Shown here piece after piece: positions 1 through 9,545 of a stretch of 64,000 nucleotides of DNA. The translations under genes were made by a program, and so were the position numbers. Below the pieces are notes generated by a model. It searched no databases and was not told the origin of the DNA. It worked only from the letters and a program-made list of their open reading frames with translations. The stretch is from assembly GCF_003815035.1 (NCBI RefSeq), contig NZ_RKRK01000003.1, forward strand, positions 1-64,000, in the 5' to 3' direction. Position 1 is the first letter of the stretch; each line of letters starts with the position of its first letter. Source of the DNA: Abyssicoccus albus. Its GTDB lineage: Bacteria > Bacillota > Bacilli > Staphylococcales > Abyssicoccaceae.

Positions 1-110
1 TTAAAAGTTTGCCTTGCTTCTCTTCATCCCTTTAGGGAATGACTCTTCTATCGGAATTAACGTTGACTTTCTTGATTTAGTTTTCAATGTTCTATATAGG
101 TATAAATAAA

Positions 111-184
111 TGGAGCGGGTGATCGGAATCGAACCGACAACATCAGCTTGGAAGGCTGAGGTTTTACCACTAAACTACACCCGC
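111..184 (-). tRNA. tRNA-Gly (anticodon UCC)
   Basis: The minus strand folds as a complete cloverleaf. The acceptor strand begins GCGGGTG, the anticodon loop is CTTCCAA (UCC), the T-arm carries GGTTCGATTCC, and the 3' end pairs as CACCCGC. The trailing TCCA shows that CCA is encoded in the DNA. It is the first of three minus-strand tRNA genes at the window start. Confidence 0.95.
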
Positions 185-204
185 GATATATAATTAGAAA
201 TCGA

Positions 205-287
205 TGCGGTCGAGAGGACTTGAACCTCCACGAGATCACTCTCACTAGGCCCTCAACCTAGCGCGTCTGCCATTCCGCCACGACCGC
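205..287 (-). tRNA. tRNA-Leu (anticodon GAG)
   Basis: The minus strand gives a class II tRNA with acceptor GCGGTCG/CGACCGC, an anticodon stem CTAGG flanking TTGAGGG (anticodon GAG), a long variable arm, and T-loop GGTTCAAGTCC. The discriminator base A is followed by TCG, so this gene, unlike the flanking Gly and Glu genes, does not encode CCA and needs the CCA-adding enzyme. Confidence 0.94.
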
Positions 288-488
288 GTGGTGAACGACT
301 TATCAAAAGCGACAATAATTATTATAATAAAGGTTAATTGTCTTGTCAATAATATTTTTAGATTAATTTAATATTTTTTTATATTTTCTTAACAATAAAT
401 TAATATTATTTACAATACGCTTTCCGTTATTTAAATATACCATATATCTCGCAACAACGTCAATATTAAAATTGACATTCGCATCAAA

Positions 489-563
489 TGGTGACCCCTA
501 CGGGATTCGAACCCGTGTTACCGCCGTGAAAGGGCGGTGTCTTAACCGCTTGACCAAGGGGCC
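489..563 (-). tRNA. tRNA-Glu (anticodon UUC)
   Basis: The minus strand begins GGCCCCTTGGTCAAGCGG, has anticodon loop CTTTCAC (UUC) on a CCGCC stem, T-arm GGGTTCGAATCCC, and an encoded CCA. The AT-rich spacer of about 200 bp between it and the Leu gene could hold a separate promoter or processing region. Confidence 0.95.
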
Positions 564-1112
564 TATTAATTTAACAACGATATTTATATTACTATAATAT
601 TTTTTATCAGTCAATATATTTTTTGAACTTTTATTTTATGATTTTATAGTAAATAATTACTTCATATAATAGTCTTTTTTTATTATATAATTTTATATTA
701 TTATTTGTACCATCATACTCTCATACATACTTAATTTAAGATCGTTATCACAAATAAATTATCACAAGTAATTGTTGTTAATAAATAATAAGTAACGATA
801 ATGTATATTTTATAAATACATTTATTTAATACTTTTATTTATTTTTTCACATATAACATATCTTTAAATACAGCTCATTTATTATACACGCAGATCTGTA
901 TTTATTTTTAATTCTGTACGCTCTAATATTATATTGTAATAAAAAATTGTTTTTTAGATAAGGAAGAAGTAGTTTAAAGTCATACAAGCATATATTATGA
1001 ACTCCATAAAATAATATCCTATAATATATATAGGAAGATATTAAAAATGTAGTATTTCCTCTTTTAAATTAATTTAAAAATACAATTGAATTTAAAAACA
1101 TTTATCTTTTAT
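564..1112. other. AT-rich intergenic region upstream of katA
   Basis: About 550 bp without a credible gene. It is extremely AT-rich and has no long open frame with a ribosome site. The one structure seen is a short inverted repeat, TCCTATA/TATAGGA, at 1017-1035. The region probably contains the tRNA promoter (leftward) and the distal part of the catalase leader. Confidence 0.6.
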
Positions 1113-1144
1113 TTATAATTATTATTATGTTATAATTATTATAA
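1113..1144 (+). promoter_or_regulatory. Two PerR-type operators (Per boxes) upstream of katA
   Basis: TTATAATTATTATAA at 1130-1144 matches the Per box consensus TTATAATNATTATAA at every fixed position. TTATAATTATTATTA at 1113-1127 matches all but one. Their starts are 17 bp apart. In Bacillus and Staphylococcus PerR is the Fur-family peroxide sensor that represses katA. Both boxes lie within 90 bp of the katA start and overlap the TATAAT-like candidates for the -10 element, as expected for repression. Direct regulation is inference. Confidence 0.85.
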
Positions 1145-1197
1145 ATAATAGAATTACCTATTATTATCATTACATTATTCATTCTAGGAGGCTATTT

Positions 1198-2730
1198 ATG
1201 ACTGAAAATAAATTTGATAAAGATTATAGTGAACAAGAGAAAAAAGATATGGAATATGGTAATTTAACGACTAACTTTGGTGCTCCTGTTGGTGATCGTG
1301 AGAATTCAATGACTGCTGGACCACGTGGTCCATTATTAATGCAAGATCACTATTTCATAGAACAAATGGCTCACTTTGATCGCGAAGTAATTCCAGAGCG
1401 TCGTATGCATGCGAAAGGTTCTGGTGCTTTTGGTACATTCACAGTGACAAATGATATTACACAATATACTAAAGCTTCAATTTTTAGTGAAGTTGGTAAA
1501 CAAACTGAAATGTTTGCACGTTTTTCAACAGTTGCAGGTGAACGCGGTGCTGCAGATACTGAACGTGATATTCGTGGATTTGCACTAAAATTTTACACAG
1601 ATGAAGGGAACTGGGATTTAGTTGGTAATAACACTCCAGTGTTCTTCTTCCGTGATCCTAAGCTTTTTGCAAGTTTGAATCACGTTGTAAAACGTGATCC
1701 ACGTACTAACATGCATAACCCACAAAGTAACTGGGACTTCTGGAGCTCACTTCCAGAGGCATTACATCAAGTTACTATTGTAATGAGTGATCGCGGTATT
1801 CCAGCAGGATTCCGTCATATGCATGGTTTTGGTTCACATACTTATAGCTTCATCAACGCTGAAGGGATTCGTCATTGGGTGAAATTCCATTTTAGAACTC
1901 AACAAGGTATTAAAAACTTTACTGACACAGAAGCTGAAAATATCGTAGCTAAAGATCGTGAACATTCACAACGTGATTTATATAATGCGATTGAAGACGG
2001 TAACTTCCCTAAGTGGAAAATGTATATTCAAGTTATGACTGAAGAACAAGCAAAAAATATGCCATATAACCCATTTGATTTAACAAAAGTTTGGTATAAA
2101 GATGAATTCCCATTAATTGAAGTTGGTGAATTCGAATTAAACCGTAACCCAGATAACTATTTTGCTGAAGTTGAACAAGCAGCATTTGCACCTACAACAA
2201 TTGTACCTGGTATTGGATTCTCACCAGATAAGATGTTACAAGGTCGTTTATTCTCTTATGGTGATACACAACGTTATCGTTTAGGTGTTAACCATTTCCA
2301 AATTCCTGTCAACTCACCTAAAGGTGTAGATTCTTCTCAGGTTTGTCCATTCTCAAGAGATGGAGCAATGCGTGTAGATGGTAATTATGGTTCTAAATTA
2401 AACTACTATCCAAATAGCTATGGTGCTCATCAAGATCAATCTCAATATAAAGAGCCTGAGCTTGAATTAACTGGCGCAGCATATGAATGGAATTTCCGTG
2501 AAGATGATAGTATGTATTATGAACAACCAGGTAAATTATGGAGATTACAATCAGAAGATGAAAAACAACGATTAATTCAAAATACTGTCGCTGATATTAT
2601 GCCTGTAACAGATGAAGTGAAGATGCGTCATATTTATAACTGTTACCAAGCAGATAAAGAATATGGTGAGCGTTTAGCTGAAGGTTTAAATATTGAAATT
2701 TCAAGAGTACTTGAAGCAAACGGAAAATAA
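1198..2730 (+). CDS. katA: Catalase KatA (monofunctional haem catalase)
   Basis: Converts hydrogen peroxide to water and oxygen in the cytoplasm. The 510-residue protein has the length of small-subunit clade 3 bacterial catalases. Visible residues are the distal His71 in [12 protein letters not shown], Asn144/145 in [13 protein letters not shown], the [13 protein letters not shown] segment near 206-218, and the proximal haem-ligand Tyr354 in [14 protein letters not shown]. The start is fixed by AGGAGG eight bases upstream. It is a single-gene unit: two Per boxes precede it and a bidirectional hairpin follows, so induction by peroxide through loss of PerR binding is the likely control. It is one of few plus-strand genes here. 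Confidence 0.97.
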   Translation: MTENKFDKDYSEQEKKDMEYGNLTTNFGAPVGDRENSMTAGPRGPLLMQDHYFIEQMAHFDREVIPERRMHAKGSGAFGTFTVTNDITQYTKASIFSEVGKQTEMFARFSTVAGERGAADTERDIRGFALKFYTDEGNWDLVGNNTPVFFFRDPKLFASLNHVVKRDPRTNMHNPQSNWDFWSSLPEALHQVTIVMSDRGIPAGFRHMHGFGSHTYSFINAEGIRHWVKFHFRTQQGIKNFTDTEAENIVAKDREHSQRDLYNAIEDGNFPKWKMYIQVMTEEQAKNMPYNPFDLTKVWYKDEFPLIEVGEFELNRNPDNYFAEVEQAAFAPTTIVPGIGFSPDKMLQGRLFSYGDTQRYRLGVNHFQIPVNSPKGVDSSQVCPFSRDGAMRVDGNYGSKLNYYPNSYGAHQDQSQYKEPELELTGAAYEWNFREDDSMYYEQPGKLWRLQSEDEKQRLIQNTVADIMPVTDEVKMRHIYNCYQADKEYGERLAEGLNIEISRVLEANGK

Positions 2731-2742
2731 TTTTTTAATTAT

Positions 2743-2780
2743 TAAAGAGGGACTTGTTCATATGAACAAGTCCCTCTTTA
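2743..2780. terminator. Bidirectional terminator between katA and tex
   Basis: A perfect 18-bp stem (2743-2760 with 2763-2780; arm begins TAAAGAGGGACTTG) lies between two convergent stop codons. The ends are A-rich on one side and T-rich on the other, so it can serve both genes. Confidence 0.9.
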
Positions 2781-2792
2781 TTATAGTTAAAA

Positions 2793-4925
2793 TTATATCA
2801 TAGATAAAGCGATTCTCTCTTTTTCTAAATCAATTTCTATCACTGTAACTTCTACAATATCACCAACAGACAACTTATCCATTGGATGCTTAATAAATTG
2901 ATGGCTCATTTTTGAAATATGAACGAGTCCATCTTGTTTAACACCAATATCGATGAATGCTCCAAAGTCTACAACGTTACGAACTGTTCCAGATAACTTC
3001 ATTCCGACAGTTAAGTCTTCCATCGACAATACATCGGACTTTAATTCAGGAACAGTGTATTCATCTCTAGGATCACGTTCGGGTGTTTTCAATGCTTCAA
3101 TAATATCTACTAACGTCATCTGACCTATATTTAATAACTCACTTTGTTTATTAATATCTACTTCATCTAATGCTTCTTTCAGATGGTCTGTTCCTAAATC
3201 ACGAGTTGTACAACCAATAGAATCAAGCAAATTATATGTTGCTTGATATGATTCAGGGTGAATAGGTGTACGATCTAAAGGTTCTTCTCCATCTATAATT
3301 CTTAAAAATCCAATACTTTGTTCATATGTTTTTGCTCCCAGTCTAGGAACTTTCGTAATCTGGTTAGAATGAGTGAAACCGTTATGCTCCTCACGATATT
3401 CAATAATATTATTGACGACACGGCTAGATAAACCAGATACGTATTGCATTAACGATGCACTTGCAGTATTAACATTGACACCGACTTGGTTTACGGCTGT
3501 CTCGACAACAAATGTTAATGTATCATTTAATTTCGATTGATTTACATCATGTTGGTATTGACCCACACCAATTGACTTTGGGTCGATTTTGACAAGTTCA
3601 CTTAATGGATCTAATACACGTCTTGCAATACTGACTGCACTTCTCTCTTCGACATTAAATTCAGGAAACTCATCACGTGCCACTTCACTTGCTGAATAAA
3701 CACTTGCTCCTGCCTCATTCACGATAATAAATTGAACATTTAGCCCATACTCTGAAATAATTTGAGCAATAAATTGCTCTGTTTCTCTAGAAGCAGTACC
3801 GTTACCAATTGCAATTAATTGCACATCATGCGCTTTAATCATCGAAAGAACTTCTTCAGTCGCTTCTTTCAATTTATTTATCGGTGGATGTGGATAAATC
3901 ACTGACTTCGATACGAAACTTCCCGTTGCGCTAATAACTGCGAGTTTACATCCAGTTCTATACGCTGGGTCTACGCCTAGGATTGTTAAACCTTTCAATG
4001 GTGGTTGTAGTAATAATGCTTGTAAGTTTTTACTAAATACATCAATTGCTTGATCTTCAGCAGTTTCTGTATAATGATTTCTAACTTCACGTTCTATACT
4101 TGGGAGTATCAATCTTTTCAGCGCATCTTTTACAACATCTTCTAAATGATCTTTATATGGATGTGTTTTATCAAAGTTCTGATTGTACACATATTTATTT
4201 AAAAAATCTTCGTCTTGTTTAATTTTGACAGAAATCATCTTTTCTTTTTCTGCTCGGTTCATCGCAAGGACTCGATGAGGTACTAACCCTTTCAATGGTT
4301 CTTCATAATCATAATACTGTTCATAAATCTTTTTTGGATCATCGATATTCTTTTTTCTTTGAGTTTTGATCGACCCTCTTTTAAATGTAAAATCTAATAT
4401 ATATTTTCGAAGCTTTGCATCATCACTAATTTCTTCCGCAATAATATCTTTTGCACCGTCTATTGCTTCTGCTACCGTTGTCACTTCTTCTGATAAAAAG
4501 TCTTTAGCAGTTCCTTCTAAATCTTCACTTTGTGCACTTTTCATAAGTTTAGCTAAAGGCTCTAATCCTTTTCGTTTTGCTTCTGTTGCTCGTGTTTTCT
4601 TTTTTTGTTTGAACGGTCGGTATAAATCTTCAATACGTTGCAATTTTGTTTGAACCATAATTTCATTTCTTAGTTCATCTGTCATTAAGCCTTGCTCTTC
4701 AATATTTGCAATCACTTGTTCTTTCCGCTCTTTTACACTTAATTCATATCGATAAATATCATCAATTTGCTTAATCTCTATTTCAGTTAAGCCACCAGTC
4801 ATTTCTTTACGATATCGCGCGATAAACGGTACTGTATTTGAATCATTTAACAATTCTAAGACTGCTTTCACAGAACTCGGTTTAATATTTAGTTGTTTAG
4901 CTGTAGATTTAATTAAATCCATCAT
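2793..4925 (-). CDS. tex: Tex-family RNA-binding protein (S1 domain)
   Basis: A 710-residue Tex/YhgF protein, the usual length for the family. N-terminal helical Tex domain, then an RNase H-like YqgF domain near residues 310-440 (TILGVDPAYRTGCKLAV), helix-hairpin-helix segments (LSSRVVNNIIEYREE, VPRLGAKTYEQSIGFLRI), and a C-terminal S1 domain (VGMKLSGTVRNVVDFGAFIDIGV). Tex proteins are thought to act in transcription elongation and RNA handling; the biochemical role is not settled. It follows sigB, as in staphylococci, but a hairpin ending sigB separates them. Start Met at 4925 has GAGGAG upstream. Confidence 0.95.
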   Translation of the reverse strand: MMDLIKSTAKQLNIKPSSVKAVLELLNDSNTVPFIARYRKEMTGGLTEIEIKQIDDIYRYELSVKERKEQVIANIEEQGLMTDELRNEIMVQTKLQRIEDLYRPFKQKKKTRATEAKRKGLEPLAKLMKSAQSEDLEGTAKDFLSEEVTTVAEAIDGAKDIIAEEISDDAKLRKYILDFTFKRGSIKTQRKKNIDDPKKIYEQYYDYEEPLKGLVPHRVLAMNRAEKEKMISVKIKQDEDFLNKYVYNQNFDKTHPYKDHLEDVVKDALKRLILPSIEREVRNHYTETAEDQAIDVFSKNLQALLLQPPLKGLTILGVDPAYRTGCKLAVISATGSFVSKSVIYPHPPINKLKEATEEVLSMIKAHDVQLIAIGNGTASRETEQFIAQIISEYGLNVQFIIVNEAGASVYSASEVARDEFPEFNVEERSAVSIARRVLDPLSELVKIDPKSIGVGQYQHDVNQSKLNDTLTFVVETAVNQVGVNVNTASASLMQYVSGLSSRVVNNIIEYREEHNGFTHSNQITKVPRLGAKTYEQSIGFLRIIDGEEPLDRTPIHPESYQATYNLLDSIGCTTRDLGTDHLKEALDEVDINKQSELLNIGQMTLVDIIEALKTPERDPRDEYTVPELKSDVLSMEDLTVGMKLSGTVRNVVDFGAFIDIGVKQDGLVHISKMSHQFIKHPMDKLSVGDIVEVTVIEIDLEKERIALSMI

Positions 4926-4968
4926 ACAAAAAACTCCTCATTCTCATTCTATAATTTAAACAATACAA

Positions 4969-5002
4969 AATAAGACTTCCATTTAAGGTTGGAAGCCTTA
5001 TT
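4969..5002 (-). terminator. Terminator of sigB, overlapping its stop codon
   Basis: Arms AATAAGACTTCCA (4969-4981) and TGGAAGCCTTATT (4990-5002). The single mismatch becomes a G-U pair in the minus-strand RNA, and TTATTTTGT follows on that strand. The sigB TAA stop lies inside the stem. Confidence 0.8.
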
Positions 5003-5780
5003 GTTCGTTAGCAATTGCTTCTTTTAACTTCTTAATTGCAGATCGTTGTAACCTTGAAACATGCATTTGACTTAAACCAATCTTCTCACCGGTTTCTTTT
5101 TGGCTTAAATTCTCAATATATGTATACTGAATAATTTCACGTTCACGATCTGACAATACAGGAAGCACTCGTTGTAGCATAAGTCGTTTTTCACTTAAAT
5201 CATACCCTGAATCGTCATTCCCCATAATATCTAATAACGTGACAGTTGAGCCATCTTTATCAGCTTCGATACTATGGTCTACACTTAAAGCGTTGTAGCT
5301 TTGGCCCATCTCCATAGCTTCTAAAACATTCTCAATATCTTCTTCTAAATACTCTGCAATATCATTCACACTTGGAGAGTACCCCAACTCATTTGTTAAT
5401 TGGTCATTCGCTTTTTTTATTTTAGGTCCCAATTCTTTAATCCGCCTCGGGACATGCACACTCCATGTCTTATCTCGTAAATACCGTTTAATTTCACCGA
5501 TGACGGTCGGGACTAAAAAAGCTTCAAACTTTCGTTCAAAACTCGTATCAAATCGTTCAATAGAGCCTAATAGTCCAACCATTCCAACTTGAACTAAATC
5601 TTCATGGTGTGACTGTCCTTTCGAATATTTGTACGCTAAAGATTCAACAAGATTTTGAAAATGTTCAACGAGATAGGTTTTGGCCATTTGGTCATCATCT
5701 TGTTGAACCGCTTTGACCCATTTTAGAATTGTCTCTTGACTAACGTTTTTGTAATTGTCCGTTCCCTTGGTCTTGGTCAT
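4998..5780 (-). CDS. sigB: RNA polymerase sigma factor SigB
   Basis: General stress sigma factor, 260 residues. It carries region 2 ([36 protein letters not shown]), the [24 protein letters not shown] segment typical of staphylococcal SigB, and a region 4 helix-turn-helix ([21 protein letters not shown]). It overlaps the rsbW end by 41 bp, so translation is coupled to its own antagonist. AAAGAGGTG precedes the start. It is read from the SigB-type promoter in front of rsbV. It should control stationary-phase and stress genes, held by RsbW and released by RsbV. Confidence 0.98.
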   Translation of the reverse strand: MTKTKGTDNYKNVSQETILKWVKAVQQDDDQMAKTYLVEHFQNLVESLAYKYSKGQSHHEDLVQVGMVGLLGSIERFDTSFERKFEAFLVPTVIGEIKRYLRDKTWSVHVPRRIKELGPKIKKANDQLTNELGYSPSVNDIAEYLEEDIENVLEAMEMGQSYNALSVDHSIEADKDGSTVTLLDIMGNDDSGYDLSEKRLMLQRVLPVLSDREREIIQYTYIENLSQKETGEKIGLSQMHVSRLQRSAIKKLKEAIANEQ

Positions 5781-6234
5781 GTTGTTGCACCTCTTTAGCC
5801 ATAAGATATTTTGACATGCTAATCGTCACACCTTGATCTTTATGAACTTTGACATCATCCATCAATGTCTCAATTAAGAATAAACCAAGCCCTCCTTCAC
5901 GTAAGAAGTTAATATTTTCTTCTTCCGAATATGGACCAAGCTCTCTTTTCTTCTGTTCATAATCGAAACTTTTTCCTGAATCAGAAACAATAATTTCAAT
6001 CTTATCTTCAAACATTACAAATCCGACTGAAATTTGTCCATCCTCTTGATTAGAGTAAGCATGTTTGACAGCATTTGTTAATGCTTCACTTAATGCTATT
6101 TTAACATCTTCGATATCATCATAGCTAAATCCTTGCCTATTTAATATTCCTGACATTGACAACCTAACAAGTCCAACGTACTCAGCTTTGGCTGGAATTC
6201 TCATCTCAACTTGTTCGTAAGATTGATTATTCAT
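5740..6234 (-). CDS. rsbW: Anti-sigma-B factor RsbW (serine kinase)
   Basis: GHKL-fold kinase that binds SigB and phosphorylates RsbV. The ATP-binding N box is visible as [13 protein letters not shown] (Asn54), followed by SDSGKSFD and the glycine-rich [15 protein letters not shown] start it at Met 6234 ([20 protein letters not shown]), which gives 164 residues, close to the 159 of S. aureus, and places AGGTGG just upstream. A longer in-frame start at 6264 would add ten residues unlike the family. It overlaps rsbV by 8 bp and sigB by 41 bp. Confidence 0.95.
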   Translation of the reverse strand: MNNQSYEQVEMRIPAKAEYVGLVRLSMSGILNRQGFSYDDIEDVKIALSEALTNAVKHAYSNQEDGQISVGFVMFEDKIEIIVSDSGKSFDYEQKKRELGPYSEEENINFLREGGLGLFLIETLMDDVKVHKDQGVTISMSKYLMAKEVQQHDQDQGNGQLQKR

Positions 6235-6562
6235 CAATGTCCACCTCTGCTTTCTCATTAACATACATTAATCCATTTAATCCTGTAATTTCGAATAATT
6301 TAAATATACGTTCAGAAGCATTCAGAACATAAAGATTCTTTTCATTTTTATTTAATTCTTTAATCGTTCCAACAAATATTCCAAGACCCGTACTATCCAT
6401 ATATGATAGCTCTTCTAAGTCGATATGAATATCTTTATCTCCCTTTTCGCGTAACGGTTCCAACACTGAACGCAGTTCAGGTGCTGTATACACATCTAAT
6501 TCACCGTTTAACTTTACATCATAATATTTATCATATTCACTTTGTTCTATATTTAAGTTCAT
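6227..6562 (-). CDS. rsbV: Anti-sigma-B factor antagonist RsbV (STAS domain)
   Basis: A 111-residue STAS-domain protein. When dephosphorylated it binds RsbW and frees SigB. The phosphorylation site is the Ser in [13 protein letters not shown], about Ser57, the standard position. It is the first gene after the SigB-type promoter at 6605-6630, so rsbV-rsbW-sigB form a positively autoregulated unit. AGGAGT lies upstream of the start. Its phosphatase partner RsbU is encoded just before it. Confidence 0.97.
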   Translation of the reverse strand: MNLNIEQSEYDKYYDVKLNGELDVYTAPELRSVLEPLREKGDKDIHIDLEELSYMDSTGLGIFVGTIKELNKNEKNLYVLNASERIFKLFEITGLNGLMYVNEKAEVDIDE

Positions 6563-6604
6563 ATCGCATCACTCCTAGTCATTATTCACCTACTATTCAT
6601 TGAA

Positions 6605-6630
6605 GTACCCGCATCTGTAATCCCTTAAAC
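6605..6630 (-). promoter_or_regulatory. SigB-dependent promoter for rsbV-rsbW-sigB
   Basis: On the minus strand GTTTAA (6625-6630), 14 bases, then GGGTAC (6605-6610). The known SigB consensus is GTTTAA-N12-15-GGGTAT, so only one position differs. It lies between rsbU and rsbV, where B. subtilis and S. aureus have the internal SigB promoter. Confidence 0.88.
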
Positions 6631-6664
6631 ATAATTAGAAGACAAATTTTAATCTGATTTTAAT

Positions 6665-7675
6665 CTAATCAGTTCTTTTTAGAACGAATAACGTTAGATC
6701 ATCTTTTTTGTTTTGATATTGAAGTTTATTTAATGACTCGAATAAATTATTCACCATAACTTGCGGTGTAGATTCAATATGTTCTCTAAATAGTAGTTCT
6801 AGTTCATCATCACTTATGAATTCACCATCATTTTTTCGAAGTTCTGTAACTCCGTCTGTCACAACAATTAAAATATCACCGGGCTCAAAATGAAGTTCTT
6901 TTTGTTCGAACTGAGCATCTAGTGTTACCCCCATGACAATGCCTTTCGTACTAATACGACTAAATGTCTGATGTTTAGCACTGTAGTAAAAAGCAGGTTC
7001 ATGCCCGGCAGACGAATAATAAAAGTGATGATTTTGATAGTCGTACAGACCATAGAACATGGTTACAAACATATTTTGATTAATATTCCGCTCAACAACT
7101 CGATTTAATTTTTTTAATGCATCATCTGGCATTTTTGACTGTCCATAAGAATCCATTCCAAATTTAATCATACTCATAGCGAGTGCCGCAGGTATTCCTT
7201 TACCTATAACATCCGCAATAGCAAAACTAACTTTGTGATCATAGTGTGTCAAAACATTATAGTAATCCCCGTTAACTTTTTTGGCCGCTTTACTCACCAC
7301 GCCCATATCTAGGCCTTCAACTGCTGGGAAAGTTGTTTGAAGCATTGTTTCTTGTAAACTAGCCGCAACATCCACATCATGGTCAAGTTGTTCTGCCCTC
7401 TTTAATAAATCTAAATACTCACGATAAGAAAATCCATAAGCTGAGATAATTTCCATAAGTATATCTAGTGACTGTAATATTTCATCTTTATTAAAATTAT
7501 TTGTCGTCGTAATGTTACGATGAAGGGATACAACTTCCTCAGGAGATATTTCAAATTCTATGAGTTGCTGACTAAGTTTTTGAGCCTGTTCAACCAAATG
7601 CTCCTCTTTTGATTTTTTTTTATACTGTTTTAGTATTTGTTCATAATGAGTAATAATATTATCAAGTTTTTCCAC
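6665..7675 (-). CDS. rsbU: PP2C phosphatase RsbU, activator of SigB
   Basis: Dephosphorylates RsbV-P to start SigB release. It has 336 residues: an N-terminal helical RsbU domain (about 1-110) and a C-terminal SpoIIE/PP2C domain with metal-binding Asp motifs KVNGDYYNV, FAIADVIGKGIPAALAM and VVTDGVTELRKNDG. The start is a GTG at 7673-7675 with AGGAAG upstream. No rsbR/S/T stressosome genes accompany it, as in staphylococci. A hairpin 25 bp before the start may uncouple it from mazF. Confidence 0.95.
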   Translation of the reverse strand: MEKLDNIITHYEQILKQYKKKSKEEHLVEQAQKLSQQLIEFEISPEEVVSLHRNITTTNNFNKDEILQSLDILMEIISAYGFSYREYLDLLKRAEQLDHDVDVAASLQETMLQTTFPAVEGLDMGVVSKAAKKVNGDYYNVLTHYDHKVSFAIADVIGKGIPAALAMSMIKFGMDSYGQSKMPDDALKKLNRVVERNINQNMFVTMFYGLYDYQNHHFYYSSAGHEPAFYYSAKHQTFSRISTKGIVMGVTLDAQFEQKELHFEPGDILIVVTDGVTELRKNDGEFISDDELELLFREHIESTPQVMVNNLFESLNKLQYQNKKDDLTLFVLKRTD

Positions 7676-7699
7676 CTTAGGTCTTCCTTTCTGTATAAA

Positions 7700-7728
7700 A
7701 AAAGCATTAAGTTAGTAAACTTAATGCT
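7700..7728 (-). terminator. Terminator-like hairpin between mazF and rsbU
   Basis: Minus-strand RNA has AGCATTAAGTT-TACT-AACTTAATGCT followed by seven T. The 11-bp stem is AT-rich. It ends mazF transcription or lets only part of it reach rsbU, whose start is 25 bp downstream. Confidence 0.75.
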
Positions 7729-7736
7729 AAAAATGA

Positions 7737-8084
7737 TTATGTCAATGGATGAAGGTCTACACTAATTGCCAATGCATTATCTACTTCTTTCATCTTTTCC
7801 TCGGATAAATTCGTCAAACGTTCAAGTAAACGTTTCTTATCAATTGTCCTAATTTGTTCTAATAGTATAACAGAATCCATGTCTAAATGGTATGTATCAG
7901 CGTCGATTTCTACATGCGTAGGAATCTTCGCTTTATTAATTTTACCTGTAATTGCCGCAACAATAACTGTTGGGCTATATTTATTCCCTGTGTTATTTTG
8001 AATAATAACAACCGGCCGTTTACCACCTTGTTCAGACCCTTTGACAGGTGATAAATCAGCTAAATATACATCTCCACGCTTCAT
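7737..8084 (-). CDS. mazF: MazF mRNA interferase toxin
   Basis: Sequence-specific endoribonuclease of the chromosomal MazEF toxin-antitoxin pair. At 115 residues it has the family length and starts [20 protein letters not shown]. Arg23 ([11 protein letters not shown]) and Thr46 (VIVAAITGK) align with the catalytic Arg25/Thr48 of B. subtilis MazF, so it looks active. Its ATG directly follows the mazE stop codon (TAAATG). In staphylococci mazEF is cotranscribed with sigB genes under stress; here a hairpin follows it. Confidence 0.96.
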   Translation of the reverse strand: MKRGDVYLADLSPVKGSEQGGKRPVVIIQNNTGNKYSPTVIVAAITGKINKAKIPTHVEIDADTYHLDMDSVILLEQIRTIDKKRLLERLTNLSEEKMKEVDNALAISVDLHPLT

Positions 8085-8249
8085 TTATTCACCAGCTTTA
8101 CTAGCTTGTCTATAAATAAAGTCTTCATTACAGTTACAAGCTTCACATTCTAAATCAATATAATCTCTAGAAATTTCTAGATTCAGTTCACTCATTTCTT
8201 TGTAACCTTCAGCAAGCACTGTATTAAAGTTCACCATTGTTGCAGACAT
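8085..8249 (-). CDS. mazE: MazE antitoxin
   Basis: Small antitoxin expected to bind MazF and the operon promoter. I place the start at 8249 (MSATMVNFNTVLAEGYKEMS), giving 54 residues against 56 in S. aureus; GGGGGT lies seven bases upstream. A longer open frame begins at 8315 but adds a hydrophobic stretch unlike the family. The conserved C-terminal core LECEACNCNEDF matches staphylococcal MazE (IECEACDCNE). The Cys pair there is family-typical. Confidence 0.88.
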   Translation of the reverse strand: MSATMVNFNTVLAEGYKEMSELNLEISRDYIDLECEACNCNEDFIYRQASKAGE

Positions 8250-8396
8250 TACACTACCCCCACTCAAGTCATAGTATAGATTCAAAACGAGATACTCTGT
8301 TATTAGAATCAACAATAAAACAATAAATGCATAAACCTTTTGTCTACTTAATCATAACATCTTTACAACGACAGTTAAAGTTGTTTATTGTTAATT

Positions 8397-9545
8397 TTAT
8401 TTTAAGATTTGATTGAATTCATATACCTGATCATCTTTAATATATCTTTTGGTCAATCGACGACTCATACGAGTTAGCATTTCGTAACTAATCGTTCCAT
8501 TAACCTTTGCAACATCTTCGAGTGATTGGTTTTCACCGATGAGTGTAATTACATCTCCTACATCCATATTTTCGTTCCCTTTAATCATAATATGATCCAT
8601 TGTTACTCGTCCGACAATTTCGCACGGGCCGTCATTAGAATCTACATAGCTGCCTTGCATCATGCGTGTGAACCCATCCGCATATCCAATGGGTAACGTT
8701 GCAATGATTGTATCTTGTTGTGCTTGATACGTTTGATTGTAGCTTACAGTTTCATTCTGATGAATCGTTTTAACGTGATTGACGTGTGTATATAACTTCA
8801 TGGATGGTTTTAATGGATAGAGAGATTTGATTTCGACTAATTGTTCGTCAGTAAAATCTGGATAATAACCATACAATGATAATCCCGTTCGAATTGCTGT
8901 CATATCATCCATATCATATAACAAGCTTGCACTTGAGTTCTGGCAATGGACATATTGTGGTCTCTCAACCGCATCGACAATTTCAATGAATGCTTCATAT
9001 TGTCTCATTGTCTCATTATGGTCTACATCAGAACTATTGAAATGAGTATATATCCCTTCATATACAAAGTAATCACTATCATGGATGATTTTAATTATTT
9101 CATGTATATCTTCAATATCCTTCACACCAAGACGATTCATCCCCGTATCGACATTGATGTGCATCCATACATCTTTATCATATTTATCTTTCACTTTCGC
9201 ACGTGCTTTCTTGAGCCATTCTACACTCGGTACTGTGACGGCAACGCGGTGTTGTATCGCTTTATTAATATGTTTTGGCTCTATAATGCCAAGAATTAAA
9301 ATTTTAGATTTAATACCATTCATTCTTAATTCAATGGCTTCATCTAACGTCGCAACACAGAAAAAATCAACACCAACTTCACCTAATGCTTTTGCAACTT
9401 CGACACTTCCTAGACTATAAGCATCTGCTTTCACCACTGCAATCACTGTTTTATTCGAGTGTTTCTGCTTCAACACATTGTAATTATGTTGTATATTGTT
9501 TAAGTTCACTTCTTGATATGTCTTACGGTAATGCTTATTACTCAT
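8397..9545 (-). CDS. alr: Alanine racemase
   Basis: PLP enzyme making D-alanine for peptidoglycan and teichoic acid. It has 382 residues, with the PLP lysine Lys39 in IAVVKADAYSLG and a C-terminal barrel holding the YNQTYQA and VGRVTMDHIMI segments. The usual AYGHG/AYGLG after the lysine reads AYSLG, and the second Tyr motif has YN where YG is common; both are mild deviations. Its ATG overlaps the acpS stop by 4 bp (ATGA), so acpS-alr are one unit, with mazEF downstream. Confidence 0.95.
   Translation of the reverse strand: MSNKHYRKTYQEVNLNNIQHNYNVLKQKHSNKTVIAVVKADAYSLGSVEVAKALGEVGVDFFCVATLDEAIELRMNGIKSKILILGIIEPKHINKAIQHRVAVTVPSVEWLKKARAKVKDKYDKDVWMHINVDTGMNRLGVKDIEDIHEIIKIIHDSDYFVYEGIYTHFNSSDVDHNETMRQYEAFIEIVDAVERPQYVHCQNSSASLLYDMDDMTAIRTGLSLYGYYPDFTDEQLVEIKSLYPLKPSMKLYTHVNHVKTIHQNETVSYNQTYQAQQDTIIATLPIGYADGFTRMMQGSYVDSNDGPCEIVGRVTMDHIMIKGNENMDVGDVITLIGENQSLEDVAKVNGTISYEMLTRMSRRLTKRYIKDDQVYEFNQILK

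Noticed and set aside
8250-8315. Longer MazE start at 8315
   Set aside because: The extra residues are hydrophobic and unlike MazE; the GGGGGT site and family length support 8249.
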